From Patagioenas fasciata (lineage: Eukaryota; Chordata; Aves; Columbiformes; Columbidae), in NCBI RefSeq assembly GCF_037038585.1, contig NC_092521.1, positions 109,890,605 to 109,954,604 of the forward strand: 64,000 bases of DNA, in the 5' to 3' direction. Under the pieces are notes generated by a model. It did not search any database. It was not told the origin of the DNA and saw only the letters and a program-made list of their open reading frames with translations. How positions within the stretch are numbered: the stretch's first letter is position 1; each line of letters begins with the position of its first letter. Both the position numbers and the translations under genes were made by a program. Below, in pieces: positions 11,237-22,155 of the stretch.

Positions 11237-12300
11237 GGGAGGCAGAGAAAGCACACAGCAAAAGAAGGAGCTGCATGAGGGAAGGTGGCAATGGGCAGCA
11301 ATACATGCTGGTGGCAAAGGATTAAGTCAATGAGGAGAGGTGGGCAGGGGATACAGAGTGGCAGGAGGAAGCAGTAAATGGAGAAGTTAGGTGATGAGGG
11401 TAGATGGTGACAGGTAGAGAGTGAACAAGCATGGGCAGCAGATGGAAAACAGGAAGAAGTTGTGAGAGCTGTCTGCAAACAGGGCACCTCCTGACAGCAG
11501 GAAGAAAACTGAAGCAGTAGGGGCAGGCAGGATGGCAAGCGGGGCAATAAGTAATGGTGGACAATGGCATGGCAAGGAGATCCGAGACAGGTCCTGGGCA
11601 TTTGGGGAGCAAGCAGTAAGTGCAGCAGTAAACAAAGATATTGTAGAGAGGAAACATTGCTGCTGGGAGAAAACGAGGAGGGGACAGGCAGCAAATGGAG
11701 CTGGCCAGAGAAGGTAGTGAATGAAAGTAGCAAGGTGGGAAAGAGAGCCGCTAGGAGAAGAGAAAGCGAAGTTAAGCAGAGAGGTTTTAAGAGTGGATGA
11801 CAAAGAGAAGAACAAAGCTGTGGGACAACAGGGGAAGGTGACAAATGGTACAGGAATACAGCAAATGAAACAGTAAAATGAGATGGGTTGGGGATAAGGG
11901 GAGAGGCAGTGAAGGGAATTAGGTGAGGGCAGGTGCCAGACTACCAGTAGAGCAAGGCAGGGACTGATGAGGCAGTAAGATACACAGCAAGTGAGGTGAT
12001 GCAGCAGCAAGGAAAAGACAAACAGGAATAGAGGACAGAAAGAGAGAATGCGATGGTGGGGATGAGCCCAGCAAAGGTAGGCAGAAACAGAAGATATCAT
12101 AAGAGATGACAGAAGATGAGATGGCAGCAATAAGGGCAGCAATGTTAGGAGCTGTGAAGGGAAAGGGGTGTCATGGTCAGTGGGCTGGGCTGGCACAGCA
12201 AGGTGGAGGAAAGGGGCAAAAGGAAGTGTGAGTGGCAAGACTGTGTGCCAATAATACACTGGAGAGGAGAGACATGACGAGCAGTTCAGCTGAGGTAACA
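11237..12300. repeat. Purine-rich minisatellite-like tract, part 3
   Basis: The A/G-rich repeat resumes right after the LTR, with GCAGTAAATGGAG at 11371, GCAGTAAGTGCAGCAG at 11613, GGCAGCAAATGG near 11688 and AAGTGAGGTGATG near 11989. The longest chance frame (minus, 11387-12259) comes from the pyrimidine-rich complement and is not a gene. The bias fades around 12300. Confidence 0.68.
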
Positions 12301-14221
12301 GGTGCAGCTATGAAGATGATGAGCAAAATATGACCATGCACTTTGCTGGCTGGAATCTAGTGTAGCATGCAAAAAGTCTGGACTTGCTTTCTACCACCTG
12401 ACTTTTCCTGAAGGGGTAAGAATTGTACACTCCTCCATCCCTGCCTCTGTGGTTTTAAATGAAATAGGGCATTTTTTTTTTTTGTAATCACTGTCTGCAC
12501 AAGACACAGGATTCGAAAGCTACTGACAGCAATTTTTAGTTTCTTGTAGGAACCCTGGGCTGATTATTAACAGAACCAAATCCTTGAATCTAAACATGTT
12601 GGCGTTTCCCTCTTGTCTGTGTTAATGAGCCAAGGTGCTTGTCTCTGGCCTTTTGTAAAAGGAATTTGTTCAGGCATTTGCATGTCACAGATTGCCCCCA
12701 AAACCCATGTACCAGCTTCCTGGATTGAAGAAAGGTATAGTCCACTAAGCAAGGCTCTGGCTGGCTGGAAATTGACATTGTGTAAATCTGACTGTCATTG
12801 TGTGAAAAGCGCTAAACTCTGGCTGTGAATGAAGAAGCAGTTGGACCCATTTCGTATTGGTCTACCTGGTTTTTTTTTAATATGGGATTAGGAGTAATTT
12901 ATTGCTTCAGTCAGTGCTGTGTTTACTCAGACATCAAGTGGGTAGTAAAAAGGATAGATGCATCATTAGCAAAGGCTATACCAAGGATTTACAAATAAGG
13001 AAAAAAAAAAAAAAAGGAGAAAAAATTATCATTCGCTATTTATGTTTGCACCTGAAGTGTCTCTGAGATTTTCAAATTGGTCTCATAGATCAGTTACATT
13101 CAATGGCAGATGCATATATTTTATCACAAGGTAATTTCAGGATTTGTCTAAAGCTTAATCACTGTAAGCAAAGATCAGCTTATCAGGCAATATCCTAAGC
13201 AGGAGCAGCGAGGAAACAATCCAGTGCAGTTGACTCAGCCCTTTGGCCTTCTTGAGCAGGTAAATTGAATTGCATGCTGTGTGGCATGTTTTAAATGAAA
13301 CATAAAGGAATGCGGCCCTATTGACTTTGCTGGGAAACTATGGCCCACATTTGTATCAGCCCATCTAAAGAGTGCAATTCAAGTTTTCTGTTAGGGAGTT
13401 ACAATGTTGGCCAAGTTACTTTCTCCGCTCTCTGGAGAAAATGCCACCAAGTCCATCTACATTGAGTACAGAAACTGCCTCTTGCGACCATATTCTTATC
13501 TTTGCCCCTCCTACATATTTTTGGGAATAATCGGTGCCTAAGGATCGTTAAATATGGAGTATGTACCCAAGAGTTCTTGATCACCAGTTCCTCTTTGTTC
13601 TGTTTGCTGGCAAGCCTGCTTGCTACTGCTCACTCATGGAAAAGCTGACTCTGGTTGTGCCATGTATATGCTGTGTATAATTAAGCATTTGGGCCACCTG
13701 TAGGGTTAGCAATTATAATATATTTATTTCCTGCATCAAAACCAGCTCATATTTAATTAGTTTTTCCTCAAGTGAAACTGATACCAAGAGGGACTGTCAG
13801 GGAACTAATTTCAGATTGTGTACCTTTGCAATTCAAGTTTCTTTGAAATACTTAAGGAAAAAGGTTTATCAAATAAAATGCTAGGTTATTGCTGTTTTTC
13901 TGTCACTCTTTGCATGAAAGTTGGAATAGGGGCTTAGCTCATTTTCTTCCTAAGTCACAAGTTTTACTACCAACACAACCCCCTATTTAAAATTCTGGAG
14001 GAGATTAAGGCAACTTTGCACATGAAAGTATAAGATAAAGGCAGTTTCGGGAGGACATCAAAACTAATTAAGTCTTGTTTCTTCTGGACTTGTGTCCTAT
14101 ATTTGTATACCTGCACCATCATCATAATAATGTTAGATTTTCATTACAAGCGTCTTTAGCAATTGGTCCCCTGTGCTAGCTAGTATGAGATATCACTAGT
14201 GTTTTCAATCACTGCTGGCTG
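12301..14221. other. AT-rich noncoding DNA, nothing recognised
   Basis: No supported gene or named repeat. A short poly-A run is present near 13000. The sequence resembles the general AT-rich background. Confidence 0.5.
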
Positions 14222-14860
14222 ACTAGGTCATAGGACAGACTGGGTTGGAAGTGACCCCAGGAGATTTCCAGTTCAACTTCTGGCTCGAAGCAGATTTAGA
14301 TATGCCATCAGACTAGTTTGTTTAGAGGTTCTTCCTGTTGAGTCTTGTAAACCAACAAGAATGGAGACTGTACAGCCTCCCTGGGCAGCCTACTCCACTG
14401 TCTGGCTATCCCCAGATGAAAAAGTAATTCTCTTACATCCACTCTGAAACTCTTTTCTTTCAATTAATGTCTGTTGGCTCTTGTCCTCTTGCCCTCCAAC
14501 ACCTGGAAGAACTTGACCCCATCTCCTTGATGATCCCCCACATCCCACTGCAGGCACAGGGATATTGCTGTCAGGCCTGCCTGAAGCTGACTTTTCCCCC
14601 AGGTAAATGTACTCTGGTCCCTCAGCTTCTCCTCATAGGGCAAGTGCTTCAGCCCTACCTGTTCTAGGGGTCATCCCCTGACCTTGCTGCAGTACGCTGG
14701 ATATCTTTCTTGTACTGGAGGGTCTAGAACTAGACACAGTACCTAGATGTGGTCTAACTAGTCCTGAGTAAAGGAGCAAAATAATTTCCCTTGGCCATGT
14801 TCCTGTTAGAATAGCCCAGGGTGCTGCTGACCACCTTTGCTGTTAGGGTGTGTTGCAGGC
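14222..14860 (-). mobile_element. Old, diverged CR1 LINE 3' fragment
   Basis: The + strand starts GACTAGGTCATAGGACAG then GGGTTGGAAGTGACC, a worn version of the CR1 3' end (reverse complement). It continues through GGGCAGCCTACTCCACTGTC, CAGCTTCTCCTCATAGGGCA and CTAGATGTGGTCTAACTAG, all in the order expected for the 3' UTR and ORF2 C-terminus of CR1 read backwards. Divergence is clearly higher than in the elements at 1041 and 31594, so it is an older insertion. Similarity fades after about 14860; the stretch to about 15130 may be more of the same element. Confidence 0.75.
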
Positions 14861-17469
14861 CCCTGTAGAGCTCTCTGCCTGCTGGGGTTGCACCCAACCA
14901 GTATACCCAGCCTCTATCATTTCAGGTGGTATAGCTGAAGTGTGCCAGCTGGCAGAGGGTAGCATCATGCTTGTGATTTGGTCTGCCCATCAACTGAGTT
15001 CTAATCTGGGGCTCTTCTCTACCCAGACTTTGATTTTTCCCAGAACTGGTAAGGATGTGGTACCAGGAGCTGGCAAAAAGGACCTGCCTTGCTGTCAGAT
15101 CAGCCAGAAATCTATCCAGATTCCCTTGGAGGAGTGAGCAAGAAAAGGTGAAGAGATAAGCAAATGCTACATCCACACAGGCATCCTATTTCCCAAGCAT
15201 CCTATTTCCCGGGTTAAAATTACAACTGCAAGTACTGAGCCTCTCCACAGAAACTCAGACAGAACCATAAAATTAATTTATATTGACACTTTCTACATCC
15301 AGAAGAAACATGTAGTTCCCAGTTCTTATTTTAAAAGCAATCTTAAGATAAAGTGATGCTCTTCTGCCTTGCAGAAACTGTAGCTGGACAAGGTGAACAA
15401 AGAGTGTTTTTACATAAAGCACAAAGGAACAGTGTCAGTCACTTCAATGGTGTTTATTATTTCTGAAACAGTATTATTATAAACAGTATCTCTCGTGACC
15501 GTGTTTCCATCTGGCATCTCAAAGAAGTTGCTTGAAATATTGCCTCACCTTGGGTCTTGTCTTATCAAGAAAAATATCATGTCACATCTGTGTCAAGTCA
15601 TTGTCTGGTCTGGGCCTTGCAAGGTCTCTGCTGCTACTTCATCATCCCCACTTGGGGAAAATAGTAGATGCACTTCATCTGTCAGACCATGAGTTAAGAT
15701 GTGATCCCTGCCAGTGCAAAAGTGAAATTGGAACCAGTTGATCCTGTACTCTACAAATAAGCAAAAAATCCCCCAGAGTCCTGAAGGAAAGATTACCAGT
15801 GCCCAAGTAAATATGAGCAAGATCAAGGAGAACTTTTCCACAATTGGATGAAATTGCAGAGAGCTCAAATAAACATGTAAAATGTAACATAAAGAAAAAG
15901 GAAGGTGAGGGCACTGCTCTTGCACCAAGTTGTACATGTGAACAGGTTGTCATACAATAATAAATGAAACTGTAATGAGAAATAGGAATGGGATAGTAAG
16001 TTGCTCTCAGATGCATCTGATCTAGGTATTCAAATGATGAGCCATATAAATCCTAGTTGTGTCACCTAACCCTCTTATGTACAAACGCTACGATCAGGGT
16101 GATGTTAAATGTCAAGGAATTTGTTAATTCATTACATGATAGGATGACAGCTTGCTTCCTAAGTTTCCTGATAAAAGGGTCACAAGACACATTTCTTCAT
16201 TCATGCTAGAATAATTCATTCAGCACAGATGCATTGCTCAACTTGCAGAATTATAGTGTATTAATGAAGTTATACATATAAAACTACGTGTGTATATTTT
16301 CTTTAAACCAGAAAAATTACAAAATTGGTGTAAAAAAGCAACTCAAATCCAGCATGTTCACCTTCTGGAACCAGTTCTAGACCTATACAAGTTTTTAAAT
16401 ATCTACAAAACTGTAAGCACGGAGAAAGATTTGGCTGATTTTTCATAATGTTTAGTTATCCTTAATACTTAGTCTGGACATTTATGAAAGCCATTTATTG
16501 ACAAAGCCTTTCATAGACTTTTATATGTAACAGAATGATGAATATATTGAATTAAACCAGCCAGAAGATTTTAGGAGAAAGTCGAATTAGCTCCATTAGT
16601 CCCAAAGTGATTTAATTGAAAGAATTTTCTTATAGACCTGGAGTAATAAAAGCTTTTTAAAAAATCTAGCAGCTGTTATCTCTTAGATATGTATGACTTC
16701 ATTGTTTTGTAATGAATCTGTGAAATGCAGGAGTTAAATTCATAGAAGAATACCATTTTTATTTTAGTGCTGTCTTGACTGCTTTTTCTCTTTTGAGAAT
16801 GGATATAATGATGTAACTTCTACATTAAAGCCTCTTTTTCTGAATGTGACGCCAACTTCTACTTTTCTTGGTAAAAATGGGTTACTGCCTGGTACTCCCA
16901 AGGGCTACATGTGCTGCTGTGTTGCATATTTGGTCTTACCACCAAATGAGAAGGCTCTACTGCAGCTCTGACATAATGTATTGTGGTCTGACTAATTAAA
17001 AAAATGCTTCAGTGTATTGCATAGGTTTTTCATGAGAAAGGCTTCTGAACTCACAAATGATTTTGAAACTGGTCTCTGGTACAAGACACCATTTTTTATT
17101 TATTAACCAACCTTAGAGCACGCAGAAGCGTGGCAAGTACATATGTTATGCTGAAGCCTCCAGGACTCCTAGTGGCCCCAAGAAAAATGTTACAAACGTG
17201 ATCGGAAATGAAGAAGGTATTTTGTCCCACAACAATACATTACTGTTGTCATTATTAATCTTTCTATGGATGTTATTATTTGGAGGATCTTGAGGTCAGG
17301 GCTTGATCACCAGTGGTTAATTAGTTGTACTGCAGCCAATTGCTTTCAGACTCCAAATGAGAAAAAAAGTGAGAGAGAAGACTATGACATGAGCAAGCAC
17401 AAAAAAAAAAAGAGAGGAGAAGGCAATAGTTTCTGCATATATCTGTATGTAAGGACCAAATTTGATTGG
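14861..17469. other. Noncoding DNA, mostly AT-rich
   Basis: 14861-15130 may be a further decayed part of the preceding CR1. The rest is AT-rich with no supported gene. A small direct duplication of GCATCCTATTTCCC occurs at 15181-15211. Confidence 0.45.
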
Positions 17470-18562
17470 AAAGTGACTTACTGTCCCTCACAGCATCCTT
17501 CTGGACAAGTTGTCCAAATGGCAGTTGAGTGGATAGACAGTGTGCTGAGTGAAGAACTGGCTGAATGGCCGGGCTCAAAGGGTTTCAGTGAATGGGGCTA
17601 CATCTGACTGGTGTCCAGTCACCAGCGGTGTTCTTCAGGCCTCAAATCTGGGGCTGGTTCTGTTCAATATTTGCATCAGTGATCTGGATGCAGGAGCTGA
17701 ATGCATGGTTTAAAAGTTTGTTAGTGATACTATACTGGGAGATGCTGCTGACTTGAGGAACAAGAGGCCTTGCAGAGGGATCAGGATAGATCAGAGCACT
17801 GGGCAATCATCAATGGCATGAAATTGAACAAGAACAAATGCCAGATTCTGCACCCAGAATGAAGCAGCACTGGAAACGAGTCTAAGTGGGAGAGGAGTAG
17901 CTGGAGAGCAGCGCTGCAGGAAGGGGTCTCGGGTTACTGGTTGACATGAAGCTCAAGAACAGACAGCAGAGTAAGCCCTGGCAGCCAAGAGGGCAAACCA
18001 CATCCTGGGGTGCATCAAACACAGCACAGCCGGCCAGTCAAAAGGTGATTATGCTGCTGCATTTAGCACTGGCACAGCCTCACTTTGAGTGTTGTGTGCA
18101 GTTCTGGGCACCACCATTTAAGAAGGATGTTGAGGCCTCAGAATGTATCCAGAAGAGGGCAGCAAAGCTGCAGAAGGGGCTGGAAAGTGTGTCCTCTGAG
18201 GAACGGCTGGAGATATTGGGTTTGCCTAGCTCAGAGAAAAGGAGGTCTAGGGGTGACCTCGCTGCTCTCTCTGGCATCCTGAGAAGAAGTGGGGAGGGAG
18301 TTACTGAGCTCTTCTCCTTGGTAACCAGTGGCAGAACACCTGGGAATGGCTCAAAGCTGCATCTGTCGGGGGAGGTACAGACTTGACATAAGGAAAGATT
18401 TCTTTACTGAGAGGGTGGTCAGGCTTCCTAGAGGGGTGGTTGATGCCCCATGCCTGCCAGTGTTCAAGAGGCTTTTGGACAATGCCCTTAATGCCATGCT
18501 TTAACTTTTGGTCATCCCTGAAGTGATCAGGCAGTTGGATTAGTTGGTTGTTGTAGGTCACT
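17470..18562 (+). mobile_element. CR1 LINE 3' half, plus strand
   Basis: A 5'-truncated CR1 on the + strand begins inside the reverse transcriptase. The translated phrases CILLDKL-like at the start, [16 protein letters not shown] near 17660, and the 146-codon frame at 17946-18386 with HFECCVQFWAPPFKKDVEAS are typical of the ORF2 C-terminal half. It ends in 3' UTR sequence (GTTGTTGTAGGTCACTTCC) near 18562 without a clear octamer tail. Frame shifts interrupt the coding sequence. Confidence 0.9.
17500..18450 (+). pseudogene. CR1 ORF2 reverse-transcriptase fragment, inactive
   Basis: The RT palm motif appears near 17713 as KFVSDTILGD, where active CR1 copies have FADD. The change to FVSD removes one of the two catalytic aspartates. 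Downstream conserved phrases are EERLEILGLPSSEKRRSRGD (18198-18257) and the RLDIRKDF-type C-terminal block in another frame near 18380-18410. The start is missing and at least two frame changes are needed to follow the protein, so it is a dead fragment. Confidence 0.82.
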
Positions 18563-18698
18563 TCCTCCTCTCATCTTCCCTCCCTAATTCCTCCTTTCCC
18601 TATCAGTACATGCTAAGGAAATCGCTGCTGATGTTTCTTCCCAGCCCTGCACTGTAATCACATTGTGGGAAGGAGGCATGTACCTTCTGATGGGGGTG

Positions 18699-19340
18699 TG
18701 TCCTGGTTTTGTTAAAAATAAGACCAGTTTCTCTTTTAGTGAATTTTTATTTTGGCTAAGCTCTTCTTAGTAACTGCACTTTTCTGAATTTGGCTATATG
18801 TTTTGGTAGATATAGCAATGGAATGCAAGGTCGCTGATAAGAATGCACATCGCATTTTTGCGAGGAGAAGTGAACTGAACAAGTGACTAAAACTGACCAA
18901 CTAAGTATTCCATCCACATCATATAAAAGTAGGCGATCACAAGGGTCTCACTCCCTCTTCGACTATGGCCGGCATTTGGGAAGGACCCTGCGAATCGTCC
19001 CTCCAATCTGAGGCCTAGTGACAGACCCTGCATTCTTGAATCCAGTTCCAGTTTGCTGCGGAGTCCAACCCAGGACTTCTGAGTGTCTGCCCTGCAGCTG
19101 CTGGAGCAGTGCTGAGCTACCGGAAAATTCAAGATTGGTTTTGTATATTCTGTATTATTTTCTCTATTTTATTAGCAGCATTAATAAAATATTTTTAACT
19201 TTTTTTTTCCAACTTGCAAGTCTGTCCCTCTCTTCCTCCAAATGCCTCTTCTTGGTGGGTAGGGGGTGGGGCTGGGGGGAAGAGAGGGTTAACAAAGCAT
19301 GTACCATGGTTTACTGTTGCCCTGCAATCAAACCATGACA
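18699..19340 (+). mobile_element. Solo LTR, family B copy 2, with intact target duplication
   Basis: The LTR runs from TGTCCTGGTTTTGTTAAAAA to AAACCATGACA. Perfect 5 bp duplications GGGTG flank it (18694-18698 and 19341-19345). A TATA box lies at 18921-18930 (ATATAAAAGT) and an AATAAA polyadenylation signal at 19183-19188. Shared blocks with copy 1 include GCAATGGAATGCAA, CATATAAAAGT, GAGGCCTAGTGA and TGTATTATTTTCTCTATT. There is no internal viral region. It lies about 135 bp beyond the end of a CR1. Confidence 0.87.
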
Positions 19341-19345
19341 GGGTG

Positions 19346-19879
19346 AGAACTGTGCATCAACCTCAGACAATGTGACCATCTGAACAGATTTGAAAAAAGC
19401 AGGTGTGAAGTGCAGTTTTTGAATCATCTCTGTGTTCATCGAGTTGGGTTTCTACAGGATGGCAAAACCTCTTATCTCTGACCCTGGTGAAGCTCAAAGA
19501 TCAAGGCCTTAGTATAAAGCAGGACATGTTCCTGAACTAAATAGCTGCAAATCTTTTTGAGGTAATACCTGTTCATTTCCCATGGATATCTTTTTACTCC
19601 TTGTACTCATTTTTGAAAACACCTGAGCTGTTTCCCTTGGAAAAACATACTAAAACACAAGAGCCTGAGAACAACAGTGCTCCATCACAGCAAAGGTCAA
19701 TCTGGCCCAATATTCTGTCTCCAAAGCAGCCAACCATCGACGTCTGCAGGAGAGCATTATGGGCAGTGCAAGTCTACTTCTGCCAGAAGAAGAAGAAGAG
19801 GTATGTGGTACCATGGAGTATTTTCCAAAGTATTAATGATGAGCATACTTTTTGACTGCCAAAACTTGCCGTACTTTGC
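19346..19879. other. Noncoding DNA, nothing recognised
   Basis: No supported gene. It includes a short GAAGAAGAAGAAGAGG purine run near 19787. It leads into the composite repeat block. Confidence 0.45.
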
Positions 19880-20545
19880 TTCTTGGCCAGTGACGCATGC
19901 CAAGAGCTCTTCTGGCCGCCTTGCACATGGGTTGCACACAGGGAGAACTGAAAAGTGACAGCTCCAGAAAGTGCAGGAAGCCTGGAGCCCTTCCAGGCCC
20001 AGGCTGTTTTGCACAAGCAAGAACCCTGGGGAAATGGAGCCCAAGGAAGAGCAGAGCTGGCTCTCACTACAAACTCACACTGGGCAAGAGAGCCCAAGAG
20101 GCGCAGGGCATCAGTGGAGAGGAACGGGCAGGAACAAAGCCAAAAGGGCCCAGAGGAGCTCTGACAAGGCGCTGAGCTCGATGCTACAGAAGACAAAAAG
20201 CAACCCCCAGGTGCAACTCTAGAAGTCTGGAAAGTTACATATCCCCCAGAGGTCAGGCAAGAGGGCCACTTACATACAGAAGGAGCAGCAAGCCCCTAGC
20301 CAAAATGACCCAAAGAAGTTATGGCAAGTGGCTGTGCTCAGTGCTGCAGTGAAAGGCAAAAGAACCCTAGAGACACTTAGTAGCTCACCACGGGGAAAAA
20401 ACAACCTTCCACCAGCTGCAGGGCACGAGAGACTATCTTCCTAGGACTTGAGCAACAGGCAGTAACCAAGCCAAAAGGGACCATAAAAGCCCTGAAAAGG
20501 GGTCATGCTCAGTGCTGCAGAGGAAGGCCAAAAAAACCCTCCCCT
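19880..20545. repeat. Satellite-like repeat block, about 170 bp units, left part
   Basis: Units share AGCCAAAAGGG, a GTCATGCTCAGTGCTGCAG-type block, AAGGCAAAA and CAGCTGCAGGGCACGAGAG. The GCTGC anchor occurs at 20343 and again at 20513, a period of 170 bp. A diverged copy of the AGCCAAAAGGGCCCAGAGGA block lies near 20140, with its anchor at about 20183. The same units recur at 21700-22060 with a 176 bp period. I cannot assign a named family. Confidence 0.7.
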
Positions 20546-20671
20546 CCCTTTTACTCTCCCCTTTTTCACATTCCCTCTCTCTTTCCCCACAGTGAGCCGA
20601 ATAACAAAAAGCCTATTTCCCTGAAAGAACACGGGAATTTAACAGAACACATAACACAATGGATAAAAGTG

Positions 20672-20764
20672 TCTCTCCTCTCCTCTCCTCTCCTCTCCTC
20701 TCCTCTCCTCTCCTCTCCTCTCCTCTCCTCTCCTCTCCTCTCCTCTCCTCTCCTCTCCTCTCCC
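20672..20764. repeat. (TCTCC)n microsatellite, array 1
   Basis: About 18 nearly perfect TCTCC pentamers, followed directly by CCCATTTGTTCC. Confidence 0.97.
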
Positions 20765-20776
20765 TCCCATTTGTTC

Positions 20777-20897
20777 CTTTTCTTTTCTTTTCTTTTCTTT
20801 TCTTTTCTTTTCTTTTCTTTTCTTTTCTTTTCTTTTCTTTTCTTTTCTTTTCTTTTCTTTTCTTTTCTTTTCTTTTCTTTTCTTTTCTTTTCTTTTT
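20777..20897. repeat. (TCTTT)n microsatellite
   Basis: About 23 near-perfect TCTTT pentamers, following the CCCATTTG linker after the first TCTCC array. Confidence 0.97.
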
Positions 20898-20899
20898 TT

Positions 20900-20922
20900 T
20901 CTTTCCTTTCCTTTCCTTTCCT
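20900..20922. repeat. Short (TTTCC)n array
   Basis: About four TTTCC pentamers at the right end of the TCTTT array. The sequence then becomes a T-rich spacer (20923-21052). Confidence 0.85.
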
Positions 20923-21054
20923 CATTATATTTTCATTATTATATTATATTTCATTTTATTATGTTTTCTTTTCTTTTGGTTTATTTATTTCTTATTTTGT
21001 TCTGGTTTTTTCCATCTTTTTTCTTTTATTTTCACTTCGCTTCTTGCTTCTCTT

Positions 21055-21145
21055 TTTCCTCTCCTCTCCTCTCCTCTCCTCTCCTCTCCTCTCCTCTCCT
21101 CTCCTCTCCTCTCCTCTCCTCTCCTCTCCTCTCCTCTCCTCTCCC
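21055..21145. repeat. (TCTCC)n microsatellite, array 2
   Basis: About 17 TCTCC pentamers, again followed by the linker CCCATTTGTCC, as in array 1. Confidence 0.97.
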
Positions 21146-21165
21146 ATTTGTCCTCTTTAATTTTC

Positions 21166-21312
21166 TTCCTTTCCTTTCCTTTCCTTTCCTTTCCTTTCCT
21201 TTCCTTTCCTTTCCTTTCCTTTCCTTTCCTTTCCTTTCCTTTCCTTTCCTTTCCTTTCCTTTCCTTTCCTTTCCTTTCCTTTCCTTTCCTTTCCTTTCCT
21301 TTCCTTTCCTTT
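21166..21312. repeat. (TTTCC)n microsatellite, long array
   Basis: About 29 near-perfect TTTCC pentamers. Position and linker match the TCTTT array in the first half of the block. Confidence 0.97.
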
Positions 21313-21329
21313 TTTCCTTCCTTTTCTTT

Positions 21330-21700
21330 CCTTGCGTTAGCCCTCTTGTGCTTTTTGGGGCGTCTTCTTTCACACCTTTTAGGCTCTATCAGGCTGCTTG
21401 TTTCTGTGGAGGCTCTCCGTTGCACAGAGCTTTCATGTTGTTTAAGCTCGCTTCTTTGACATCATTGAAGGCTGCTACTTTGCTTCTGCTTGACGTTGCT
21501 TGCTTCACCTTGATTTACGTTGCTTCAGGTGATATCTTATAGATTGCTTAAGGTTCTTTTTAGGTTCTTCAGGGCCGCTTGTTTGAAGATTTCAAAGGTA
21601 GATTGCTTTAGCTTCTTGAAGGTTGGTTCTTTGCAGGTGTTTAAGCTTGCTTTAGGTTAGTTGTTCTATGCTGGTTTAGGTAGGCTATTCTAGCTAAGTT
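21330..21700. repeat. T-rich degenerate short-period repeat
   Basis: Words such as TTGCTTCAGGT, TTGCTTAAGGTT, GCTGCTTG, TTGCTTTAGCTT and TTGCTTTAGGTTAG recur every 20-40 bp, suggesting an eroded minisatellite between the pentamer arrays and the 176 bp units. Periodicity is loose. Confidence 0.45.
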
Positions 21701-22075
21701 TAGGGCCACCTCGTGGAGCAGCAGGCCCCCAGCCCAAATGGCCCAAAGAAGCCGTGGCAAGGGGCCGTGCTCAGCGCTGCAGAGGAAGGCAAAAAACCCC
21801 CGGAGACGCTTGCTGTCCCACCTGGGGGAAAAAAAAAGCCTTCCTCCCCCCAGCTGCAGGGCACGAGAGGCCATCTTCCTGGTGCTTGAGCAGCAGGCAG
21901 GATCCGAGCCAAAAGGGCCCAGAGGAGCTCTGCAAAGTGGTCATGCTCAATGCTGCAGAGGAAGGCAAAAAACCCCCGGGGACCAGTGCCAATCTGCCCC
22001 GGGGGAAAAAATTCCTTCCTGACCCCAGTGCTGGCGATCGGCTGTTCCCTGAGCATGTGAGCCAGACCTGGCTCC
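21701..22075. repeat. Satellite-like repeat block, 176 bp units, right part
   Basis: Two adjacent units share CTGCAGAGGAAGGCAAAAAA at anchors 21776 and 21952 (period 176 bp). Other shared parts are CCAAATGGCCCA/CCAAAAGGGCCCA and GGGGGAAAAAA. The last unit continues into GACCCCAGTGCTGGCGATCG then CCCTGAGCATGTGAGCC. From memory, similar phrases recur in other sauropsid genomes, but I cannot confirm that here. A minus or plus frame through it is chance. Confidence 0.7.
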
Positions 22076-22116
22076 TTGTCCCACAGGCTGCTCATGCCTC
22101 CCAGGACCTGCCCATG

Positions 22117-22155
22117 CCCTATCCTATCCTATCCTATCCTATCCTATCCTATCCT
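22117..22155. repeat. (TATCC)n microsatellite, array 1
   Basis: About seven TATCC pentamers directly after the satellite-like units. Confidence 0.93.

Noticed and set aside
11387-12259. 290-codon minus frame
   Set aside because: It comes from the pyrimidine-rich complement of the purine tract, which rarely forms stops. Composition is Leu/Ser/Pro/Cys-heavy without a domain.
10577-19340. The two family B LTRs as ends of one provirus
   Set aside because: Each has its own distinct target duplication (GGGAG and GGGTG), so they are separate insertions. The DNA between holds CR1s and ordinary sequence.
20672-21312. Regular repeats considered as a CRISPR-like array
   Set aside because: These are contiguous pentamers without spacers, in a vertebrate genome. 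They are simple microsatellites.
20659-21459. 266-codon plus frame and similar frames on both strands
   Set aside because: It translates pentamer microsatellites (SSPLL and SFLFF repeats). It is not a gene.
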